NCBI GenBank assembly: GCA_947455805.1
Contig: CANGSN010000197.1
Location: 1 to 6,406 of the forward strand
Direction of reading: 5' to 3'
DNA: 6,406 nt
DNA from: Planctomycetota bacterium
GTDB lineage: Bacteria; Planctomycetota; UBA1135; UBA2386
Shown here in pieces: positions 1-5,681 of this stretch (position 1 is the stretch's first letter; each line of letters opens with the position of its first letter). The position numbers and the translations under genes are program-made. The notes under the pieces were generated by a model that saw nothing but the letters and a program-made list of their open reading frames with translations, was not told the origin of the DNA and did not search any database.

Positions 1-679
1 CCACTTCGACGCGCACGGGCAGTTCGGCGCCGCCGGCGACCGCATCCGCCACTTCACGCAGTTCGTCGCCCTGCGCATGCAGCGCAACGGCGAACTGTTC
101 CGCCTGGCCAACGGCGACGTCTCGCCCTACGGCCCGGGCCACGGCGACCTGACGCCGGCCTTCCGCCGCTCGGGCCTGCTGCAGCGTTTCCGGCAGGCTG
201 GCGGCCGCTACCTGCTGGTGCGCAACGTCGACAACCTCGGCGCGCGCATCGACCCGACGATCCTCGGCCACCACATCCGGACCCGCCGGCCGGTCACCGT
301 CGAGCTGGCGCCGAAGCACAAGGGCGACGTCGGCGGCGCACCCTACCTCTACCAGGGCCGCACGCAGCTGATCGAAGGCCTGCGCTTCCCGCCCGGCTTC
401 GATCCCGACGTCGTCGACGTGTTCAACACCAACACGCTGTGGCTCGACGCCGAGGCGATCGACCGCGACTTCGACCTCGGCTGGTACCACGTCGAGAAGT
501 CGGTCGAGGGCCAGAAGGCCGTGCAGGTCGAGCACCTGGTCGGCGAACTGACCGCGCACCTGCCGACCAACTTCCTGCGCGTCGGCCGCACCGGCCCGAA
601 CACGCGTTTCCTGCCGGTGAAGACGCCGGAGGACCTGACGGCGATCCGCAGCCAGATCGAAGCGATCTACGGCGCCTGA
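1..679 (+). CDS. UTP-glucose-1-phosphate uridylyltransferase, eukaryotic-type UDPGP family (3' part)
   Basis: Enzymes of this family make UDP-glucose (or a related UDP-sugar) and pyrophosphate from UTP and the sugar 1-phosphate, in the cytoplasm. The gene runs in from the left edge; the first whole codon is at base 2, leaving 225 residues and a TGA stop. Family motifs appear in the expected order: PGHGDL near residue 45; NVDNLGA at 75-81, whose aspartate is expected to bind the metal; KHKGDVGG at 105-112; FNTNTLW at 141-147; and RFLPVKTPEDL at 202-212, whose lysine corresponds to the invariant FLPVK lysine of eukaryotic UGPases. This is the Leloir-type family of animals, plants and yeast, not the GalU family usual in bacteria. 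The chain ends 13 residues after the FLPVK block, so the C-terminal beta-helix domain of eukaryotic enzymes is absent. The family is secure; the exact sugar is less so, because UDP-N-acetylhexosamine pyrophosphorylases are relatives. Confidence 0.88.
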   Translation, partial: HFDAHGQFGAAGDRIRHFTQFVALRMQRNGELFRLANGDVSPYGPGHGDLTPAFRRSGLLQRFRQAGGRYLLVRNVDNLGARIDPTILGHHIRTRRPVTVELAPKHKGDVGGAPYLYQGRTQLIEGLRFPPGFDPDVVDVFNTNTLWLDAEAIDRDFDLGWYHVEKSVEGQKAVQVEHLVGELTAHLPTNFLRVGRTGPNTRFLPVKTPEDLTAIRSQIEAIYGA

Positions 680-747
680 ACGGCGGCCGCTCGACGGCCC
701 GGGCGAAGACTCGTTCCTCGGCCACCCCATCGCGAGCACGGCGCAGC

Positions 748-753
748 TATCAT
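748..753 (+). promoter_or_regulatory. Possible -10 box for a near-leaderless fprA transcript
   Basis: TATCAT differs from the TATAAT consensus at one position and ends 8 bases before the ATG at 762. A transcript initiated 6-8 bases downstream would begin at or almost at the start codon. This fits the lack of any Shine-Dalgarno-like sequence before that ATG. No convincing -35 box lies about 17 bases upstream. The box is short and may be chance; it is suggested mainly by its position in a very GC-rich gap. Confidence 0.22.
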
Positions 754-761
754 GCGGCGCC

Positions 762-2165
762 ATGCAGGCCGACAAACCAGCGTTGCGGGTCGCGGTCGTG
801 GGGGCAGGGCCGTCGGCGTTCTATACCGCCGAAGCGCTGCTGAAGCAGACGCCCGGCATCCAGGTCGACCTGTTCGATCGCCTGCCGGTGCCGTTCGGTC
901 TCGTGCGCACGGGCGTCGCCCCCGACCACCAGAACATCAAGGGCGTGGTCAAGGTCTACGACAAGATCGCCGCGACCACGGGCTTCCGTTTCTTCGGCAA
1001 CGTTCGCCTCGGCCGCGACCTCGCCGTCGACGACCTCACGGCGCACTACCACCAGGTCGTCTACGCGTTCGGCTGCGAGAGCGACACCAAGCTGGCCGTG
1101 CCCGGCGAGGACCTCGCCGGCGTGCACGCCGCGACCGACTTCGTCGGCTGGTACAACGGCCACACCGACCACCGCGCGCACCGCTTCGACCTCGCCAACG
1201 CGCGCCGCGTCGCCATCGTCGGCAACGGCAACGTGGCGATGGACGTCGCGCGCGTGCTGCTCGCCCCCGCCGACCACCTGGCGTCGACCGACATCGCCGA
1301 CCACGCGCTCGAGGTGCTGCGCACGAGCCGCGTCGAAGAGGTCGTGCTGCTCGGCCGCCGCGGACCGGCGCAGGCCGCGTTCTCGCCGAAGGAGATCGAA
1401 GAGATCGCCGAACTGCCCGACGTCGATGTGCTGGTCGATCCGGCAGACGCGGCCGTCGATCCGCTGAGCGCTGCGTGGCTCGAGAAGGAAGGGGCGCGCA
1501 GCCAGCAGCGCAACGTCAAGTTCCTGCAGGAACGCGCTGCCGCCGGCGGCAGCGGCAAGCACAAGCGCCTGCGCTGTCGCTTCCTCGTCGGCCCGACCGC
1601 GATCCTCGGCGCCGGCAAGGTGCAGCAGGTGCGCATCGAGCACATGCAACTGGTCGCCGCCGCCGACGGCACGCCGCGGCCGCAGCCGCGCGGCACCAGC
1701 GAAGAGCTCGCCGTCGACCTGCTGTTCAAGGCGATCGGCTACCGCGGCGTGCCAGTGCCGGACGTGCCGTTCGACGACAAGAAGGGCATCGTGCCGAACG
1801 TCGACGGCCGCGTCGTCGACAAGCCCGGCGGCGCCGTGCGCACCGGCCACTACGCGGTCGGCTGGTGCAAGCGCGGGCCGACCGGCCTGATCGGCACCAA
1901 CAGCCTCGACGCCAAGGCCACCGTCGAAGCGATGCGGCAGGACGCCGGAGCCGGCAAGTTGCTGCAACCTCGCCTCGCCGACATCGCCCGGCTGCTGCAG
2001 GCGCGCGGCGTCGACGCGGTCAGCTGGCAGGATTGGCAGCGCCTCGATGCGTTCGAACTGCAGCAAGGCCAGCAGCGCGGCAAGCTGCGGCAGAAGCTGG
2101 TCGGCATCGACGAGATGATGGCGCAGGTGCGCGCGCTGCGCGCGGCGGCGGCGAAGTCGGGCTGA
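762..2165 (+). CDS. fprA: Ferredoxin-NADP+ reductase, FprA / adrenodoxin-reductase-like
   Basis: This cytoplasmic FAD enzyme moves electrons between NADPH and a small iron-sulfur ferredoxin. It has 467 residues, close to the roughly 450-460 usual for mycobacterial FprA and mature adrenodoxin reductase. The FAD-binding Rossmann motif VVGAGPSAFYTAE is at residues 12-24. Family blocks PVPFGLVRTGVAPDH (43-56) and KLAVPGED (110-117) follow. The NADP-binding motif VGNGNVAMDVAR is at 153-164. The LGRRGPAQAAF block (197-207) carries the arginine pair expected to contact the NADPH 2'-phosphate. The C-terminal FAD-closing motif GWCKRGPTGLIGTN is at 367-380. The ATG at 762 puts the Rossmann strand eight residues in, as is usual; no in-frame alternative start is seen nearby upstream. 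It lacks a ribosome-binding site. No ferredoxin gene is in the window, so the partner is unknown. The genes on both sides are functionally unrelated. Confidence 0.93.
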   Translation: MQADKPALRVAVVGAGPSAFYTAEALLKQTPGIQVDLFDRLPVPFGLVRTGVAPDHQNIKGVVKVYDKIAATTGFRFFGNVRLGRDLAVDDLTAHYHQVVYAFGCESDTKLAVPGEDLAGVHAATDFVGWYNGHTDHRAHRFDLANARRVAIVGNGNVAMDVARVLLAPADHLASTDIADHALEVLRTSRVEEVVLLGRRGPAQAAFSPKEIEEIAELPDVDVLVDPADAAVDPLSAAWLEKEGARSQQRNVKFLQERAAAGGSGKHKRLRCRFLVGPTAILGAGKVQQVRIEHMQLVAAADGTPRPQPRGTSEELAVDLLFKAIGYRGVPVPDVPFDDKKGIVPNVDGRVVDKPGGAVRTGHYAVGWCKRGPTGLIGTNSLDAKATVEAMRQDAGAGKLLQPRLADIARLLQARGVDAVSWQDWQRLDAFELQQGQQRGKLRQKLVGIDEMMAQVRALRAAAAKSG

Positions 2166-2181
2166 GCCGACTGCGCACCGC

Positions 2182-2721
2182 TCACTGCGGCCAGCGCAGG
2201 TCGGCCGGCAGCTCCGGCCGCGCATCGCGGAACCAACCGGTCGCCAGCAGCACGTGGTTGCCGTGCTCGTCCTTGGTCAGCTTGCCGGCGACGGTGACCG
2301 CATCGAGCAGGCGCAGGTCGCCGAGCGAACCGGCGATCGGCTTGCCGTTTGCATCGCGCACTTCGACCAGCAGGCTGTTCGCCGTGCGCGTCTCCGCGCT
2401 GTCGCAGCAGTAGTCCCACGGCGTCTTGCAGCCGTCCTCCTTGTTCTTCTCGCCGCAGTACGGCAGCGACGTGTCCATCAGCGTGAACACCGCGAAGCCG
2501 GGCACGAGGTTGGCGACGCGGCCGGAGACCACGCAGGCGTCGGCGGCGCCGGCCTTCTTCGCCTCGACGACGGCGATGGCACCCGCGGGCTTCTGCGCGA
2601 GTGCGAGCTTGGCGAGGGCCGGAGCAGCCGGCACGACCGCGGGCGGCGCCGTCGGCGCATTCCCGCCGCAACCAGCGACCACGAGGAGCGACGAGACGAA
2701 CAGGACGAGCGAGAGCTTCAC
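2182..2721 (-). CDS. Cysteine-rich lipoprotein with TPWDYCC motif, possibly OB-fold-like; function unknown
   Basis: The product has 179 residues and starts at GTG 2721. That start is set by a GGAGGT five bases upstream and by a lipoprotein signal peptide beginning exactly there: V-K, a hydrophobic run, then lipobox V15-A16-G17 and lipidated C18. An alanine/proline-rich linker follows (about 21-50), then a compact domain with C63, C89, C98, C105 and C106; the last two sit in KTPWDYCCD (99-107). Short beta-like stretches (SGRV, AVFTLMD, LLVEVRD, DAVTVAGKL, HVLLATG) resemble a small OB-type barrel, but this is judged by eye. I recall similar CPTPWDYCC lipoproteins from planctomycetes; none to my knowledge has a known role. 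It is the last gene of the transporter operon, overlapping the permease stop by GTGA, so it is probably a partner or cargo of the transporter. An open frame continues upstream to 3297 but is only the permease's shadow. Confidence 0.85.
   Translation of the reverse strand: MKLSLVLFVSSLLVVAGCGGNAPTAPPAVVPAAPALAKLALAQKPAGAIAVVEAKKAGAADACVVSGRVANLVPGFAVFTLMDTSLPYCGEKNKEDGCKTPWDYCCDSAETRTANSLLVEVRDANGKPIAGSLGDLRLLDAVTVAGKLTKDEHGNHVLLATGWFRDARPELPADLRWPQ
2202..2220. other. Perfect GC hairpin beyond the fprA stop
   Basis: CGGCCGG (2202-2208), a five-base loop, then CCGGCCG (2214-2220) form a perfect 7-bp GC stem. It lies 37 bases past the fprA stop and inside the last codons of the opposing lipoprotein gene. 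There is no T-run on either side, so it is not a classical intrinsic terminator. It could stall polymerase or protect the fprA mRNA end, or be a chance product of the base composition. Confidence 0.22.
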
Positions 2722-3863
2722 GAGCGACCTCCGATGGCTTCGACCAGGGGAATGCGAACGGCGCGAACGGCAGGCACGATGCCCCCGAGCAGGCCCGATG
2801 CAAGCGCGGCGAGCAGGCCGATCGCGCGGCTCGGCAGATCCGGCTCGAGACGCAGAGCACCCATCGGGTAACGCAGCGAGACGTCGCCGACGAGCAGCGC
2901 CAGCAGGACGCCGATGGCGCCGCCGGCGAACGCCACGAACACCGACTCGAGCACGAGCGAGAGTGCCAGCGACGGCGGCGACCAACCGATCGAGCGCAGC
3001 GTCGCCAGTTCCTTCGTGCGCGCGAGCACGGCGGCGAACATCGTGTTGGCGCAGGCGAAGGCACCGGCGACCACCGCCAGCACTGCCATCCAGCGCGCCA
3101 GGGCGGCGATCGGCGCCAGGCTGCTGGCCAGCGCCTGCATCATGTCCGCCTCGCTCACCGCGGCGATCTCCAGGTCGAGCCGGCGCCCGGCGAACAGCCG
3201 CACCTCGGCGAGCGCCGACGGGTCGGTGAGGCGCAGCACGACGCACGACACGTCCTCGCGCCTGGTCGCGAGCATCACGTCGCCGAGGCGCCCCCACATC
3301 TCCGCTTCGTAGACGGTGCCCGGCGCGGCGAAGCGGCCGACGATCCGGAACTCGCGCCGCTCCAGTTCGATCGTGCGCCCGACCTGCATCGCCTCGGCGG
3401 CGATGCCCATGCGCGTGGCGGCGAGATCGCCGACCATCAGTTCGAACGGTTCGCGCGGCTCGCGTCCTTGCACGACCGTGACCGCCGTGTGCACGAGGTA
3501 GGCCGCCGGCGTGACGCCGCGCAGCAGCCCGATCTGGTCGCCGCGGCGCGTGGCGATGTGCAGTTCGACCGAGGCTGCGCGCGCGCCGTCGACGCTGACG
3601 ATGCCGGGCACCGCCGCGGCCGCCGCTTCGGCGCTGCCGCGCGGCACCACCGAGCGCACCAGATCCACTTCCGAGGAGACGCCGAGCAGCAGCGCGATGT
3701 CGCGGCGCGCACTGCTCTCGCCGGCCGCGGTCATGCCGGCGGCGAACGACTGCATCGCGATCACCAGCATCGTCGTCGCGGCGATGCCGGCGATGGTCAC
3801 CGCGCTGCGCACCGAGCGCCGCAGCAGGTTGCGCAGCACGTAGGAGAAGGGCAGCAGCGTCAT
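2718..3863 (-). CDS. ABC transporter permease 2, FtsX/MacB type
   Basis: This inner-membrane permease has 381 residues and the standard four-helix FtsX/MacB plan. TM1 is at about 20-43, a large periplasmic domain at 44-250, and TM2-4 at about 252-280, 300-327 and 345-368. Between TM2 and TM3 lies ARTKELATLRSIGWS (281-295), the cytoplasmic coupling segment typical of the family. The C-terminal VRAVRIPLVEAI (369-376 core) matches the family's usual 'A-R-x-x-P-V-E-A-L' ending. The ATG at 3863 overlaps the previous gene's stop as ATGA, with only a weak GAAGG four bases upstream, so it probably relies on translational coupling. The frame stays open up to 4706, but that stretch is an arginine-rich shadow of permease 1. 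It should pair with permease 1 and the ABC ATPase of the same operon. Substrate unknown; macrolide, lipoprotein or peptide export are family possibilities only. Confidence 0.9.
   Translation of the reverse strand: MTLLPFSYVLRNLLRRSVRSAVTIAGIAATTMLVIAMQSFAAGMTAAGESSARRDIALLLGVSSEVDLVRSVVPRGSAEAAAAAVPGIVSVDGARAASVELHIATRRGDQIGLLRGVTPAAYLVHTAVTVVQGREPREPFELMVGDLAATRMGIAAEAMQVGRTIELERREFRIVGRFAAPGTVYEAEMWGRLGDVMLATRREDVSCVVLRLTDPSALAEVRLFAGRRLDLEIAAVSEADMMQALASSLAPIAALARWMAVLAVVAGAFACANTMFAAVLARTKELATLRSIGWSPPSLALSLVLESVFVAFAGGAIGVLLALLVGDVSLRYPMGALRLEPDLPSRAIGLLAALASGLLGGIVPAVRAVRIPLVEAIGGRS
2727..2732 (-). promoter_or_regulatory. Ribosome-binding site of the lipoprotein gene
   Basis: A strong GGAGGT on the minus strand sits five bases before the GTG at 2721, within the last codons of permease 2. 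It supports the GTG as the true start and suggests the lipoprotein can be translated well in its own right, not only by re-initiation at the GTGA overlap. Confidence 0.75.
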
Positions 3864-5002
3864 TCGGCCTTCACCACGAGATGCAGCGGCCGCCGCGCGA
3901 CGGCGATCGCCGGCGGCAGCGAGGCCAGGGCGCCGGTGAGCAACGCCGCCAGCAGCGAGTGCACGACCGTGGCGCCACCGGGAACGAGATCGATGCCGTA
4001 GCCTTCGACGCCGAGCGTCACCGGCCGGAGCCACAACACGGCGAGCACCACCGCGGTGCCGAGCGCACCGCCGACGAGGCCGAGGGCGATGCCCTCGCAG
4101 GCGATCAGCGCCATCAAGCGCGGCTTGGTCAGGCCGATCGTCTCCAGCACGCCCATCTCCGCAGCGCGCGACTCGGCGCTGATGAACACGGTGTTCGCCA
4201 GCACCAGGGCCACGACCAGGACCGCGAGGTAGCCGAGCCAGCGCGCGAACGCCACCACCTGCGCGATCTCGCCGATCGCCGCGGCGACGAACGCCTGCAT
4301 GCCCTTCGTGTCGGTGCGCGCTTCGTCGGTGCAGAACTTCGCGTCGATCGCCCGCGCGATCTGCTCCGGATCGGCGCCGTCCTGCACCGTCACCAGGAAC
4401 TGCGTCGCCGTGCCGAGCCGCTTCCTGGCGAGCCCGAGCAGGTCGAGGTGCACGAACGCGAGGTTGGCGACGCCGGCGGTCTCGCTGCGCACGATGCCGG
4501 ACACCTGCACGTCGATCTCGCCGAGCCGCACGCGTTGGCCGACCGCGATGCCGCGGCGCGCCGCCAGCCGTTCGCCGACCAAGGCCCCGTCGGCGTGCAC
4601 ACGCCAGTCCGCGACACTGCCGGCGAGGAACTGCAGCGGGTACACGCGTTCGAGGTCGTTGGCGTCGACGCCGTGCAGCGTCACCAGGTCGAGGTTGGAC
4701 CGGCACGAGTTGATGAACACCAGCGTCGGCAGCACGGCGGCCACGCCCGGCACGTCCCGGATCGTGCGTTCGTAGCGCCGCGGCAGCTCGGAGGTCAGCG
4801 GGCAGAACCGGCTGTCCTGGAACACCACGAGCACCGGCTGGTCGGCGCGCTCGGCCAGCGACTGCACGCCGTCGTCGACGGTGCGCACGAACGCGAACAA
4901 CGCCATCGCCAGCGCCGCGCCGAGCAGCGTCAGCACCGAGCGCGTGCGGGCGCGCAGCGCTGTGCGCAGCGCGTACGGCAGGAACGCCAGCAGTTCACGC
5001 AT
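3860..5002 (-). CDS. ABC transporter permease 1, FtsX/MacB type, with periplasmic cysteines
   Basis: This inner-membrane permease has 380 residues from the ATG at 5002. A TTG at 5005 is an alternative giving one extra residue, but GAGG lies six bases before the ATG and only three before the TTG. TM1 is at about 21-40, a periplasmic domain at 41-249, and TM2-4 at about 250-274, 297-325 and 344-367. The coupling segment SRAAEMGVLETIGLTKPR (278-295) follows TM2. The periplasmic domain carries C67 in SRFCPLTSELP, C100 in NSCRSNLDLVTLHGVD, and C224 in KFCTDEA. The first two motifs resemble planctomycete permeases that I remember. The start overlaps the ATPase gene by 8 bases. The region around TM2 is clearly related to the same part of permease 2, so the two are likely ancient duplicates forming a heterodimer. 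Confidence 0.9.
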   Translation of the reverse strand: MRELLAFLPYALRTALRARTRSVLTLLGAALAMALFAFVRTVDDGVQSLAERADQPVLVVFQDSRFCPLTSELPRRYERTIRDVPGVAAVLPTLVFINSCRSNLDLVTLHGVDANDLERVYPLQFLAGSVADWRVHADGALVGERLAARRGIAVGQRVRLGEIDVQVSGIVRSETAGVANLAFVHLDLLGLARKRLGTATQFLVTVQDGADPEQIARAIDAKFCTDEARTDTKGMQAFVAAAIGEIAQVVAFARWLGYLAVLVVALVLANTVFISAESRAAEMGVLETIGLTKPRLMALIACEGIALGLVGGALGTAVVLAVLWLRPVTLGVEGYGIDLVPGGATVVHSLLAALLTGALASLPPAIAVARRPLHLVVKAE

Positions 5003-5681
5003 CAAGCACCTCGTCGACGATCTGCCCCTTGTCGAGGTGCACGACGCGGTCCGCGGCCTGCGCGGCGACCGGATCGTGGGTGACCATGACCAGCGTCTTG
5101 CCGAACTCGTCGACGAGGCGGCGCAGCAGCTGCATCGTCAGCGCGGCGGCGGTGCGATCGAGGTTGCCGGTCGGCTCGTCGGCGAACACCACCACCGGAT
5201 CGGCGACGATCGCGCGCGCGATGGCGACGCGCTGCTGCTGACCACCCGAGAGTTGCCGCGGCAGGTGATGCACGCGGTCCGACAGCCCGACCGCTGCGAG
5301 CGCCGTGGCGACCTTCGCTTCGCGTTCGCGCCGCGACAGGCGCAACAGCAGCAGCGGCACCTCGACGTTCTCGAACGCCGTCAGCACCGGGATCAGGTTG
5401 TACTGCTGGAACACGTAGCCGACGGCGCGGGTCCGCCAGCGCGCCAGCTGGCTGGCGTTCATCGCCGAGACGTCCTCGCCGGCGACGAGCACGCGGCCGC
5501 TGGTCGGCCGGTCGATGCCGGCGAGCAGGTGCAGCAGCGTCGTCTTGCCGCTGCCCGACGGGCCCATCAGCACGACGAACTCGCCCTTGCCGACGACGAG
5601 GTCGAGGTCGCGGATCGGCGTCACCTCCTCCGACAGCGAGTGGAACGTCTTGGTGACGCCCTGGACCTGGATCAGGCTCAT
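4995..5681 (-). CDS. ABC transporter ATPase, MacB/LolD type
   Basis: This 228-residue ATPase sits on the cytoplasmic face of the membrane and drives the two permeases. All catalytic elements are present: Walker A GPSGSGKTT (40-48), Q-loop VFQQYNLIP (90-98), signature LSGGQQQR (144-151), Walker B VVVFADEP with catalytic E169, D-loop GNLD (172-175) and switch H202 in VTHD. The FQQYNLIPVLTAFENVEVPL stretch and the TGNLD ending are hallmarks of the MacB/LolD/FtsE branch, which works by mechanotransmission with FtsX-type permeases. The ATG at 5681 is preceded by GAGGAG at five bases and overlaps the adaptor stop as ATGA. The frame is open further upstream to 6266, but that part is an arginine/alanine-rich shadow of the adaptor gene. 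Residues outside the motifs do not identify the substrate. Confidence 0.95.
   Translation of the reverse strand: MSLIQVQGVTKTFHSLSEEVTPIRDLDLVVGKGEFVVLMGPSGSGKTTLLHLLAGIDRPTSGRVLVAGEDVSAMNASQLARWRTRAVGYVFQQYNLIPVLTAFENVEVPLLLLRLSRREREAKVATALAAVGLSDRVHHLPRQLSGGQQQRVAIARAIVADPVVVFADEPTGNLDRTAAALTMQLLRRLVDEFGKTLVMVTHDPVAAQAADRVVHLDKGQIVDEVLDA
5007..5012 (-). promoter_or_regulatory. Ribosome-binding site of the permease 1 gene
   Basis: GAGGTG on the minus strand, embedded in the ATPase gene, puts its GAGG core six bases before the ATG at 5002 and only three before the TTG at 5005. The spacing favours the ATG in this adjacent TTG-ATG pair. Confidence 0.6.

Noticed and set aside
685..699. Hairpin GGCCG-loop-CGGCC after the uridylyltransferase stop as a terminator
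   Set aside because: The stem is just 5 bp and no T-run follows; stems of this size are expected by chance at this GC content.
750..2225. 491-codon open frame on the minus strand opposite fprA
   Set aside because: It mirrors fprA, which has all its catalytic motifs. The translation is rich in R, A, V, H and D with no recognisable domain, as expected when GC-rich third positions remove stop codons from the opposite strand.
752..2413. 553-codon plus-strand frame overlapping fprA and the lipoprotein gene
   Set aside because: Arginine-rich shadow in another frame; it crosses the 3' ends of two converging genes and shows no domain.
2182..2721. Lipoprotein as a CcmE-type haem chaperone
   Set aside because: Although the strand pattern is loosely barrel-like, the C-terminal HxxxY haem-binding motif of CcmE is absent and no cytochrome maturation genes are nearby.
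2722..3297. Extension of the lipoprotein frame into permease 2
   Set aside because: The signal peptide and lipobox start at the GTG at 2721 with GGAGGT ahead of it; the extension is an arginine-rich shadow.
3864..4706. Extension of the permease 2 frame into permease 1
   Set aside because: The extension is a shadow of permease 1. The homologous N-terminus with TM1 begins at the ATG at 3863, which forms an ATGA overlap.
3881..5083. 400-codon plus-strand frame opposite permease 1
   Set aside because: Composition dominated by R, H, Q, E and A; no motif, no ribosome-binding site, and the opposite strand encodes a clear permease.
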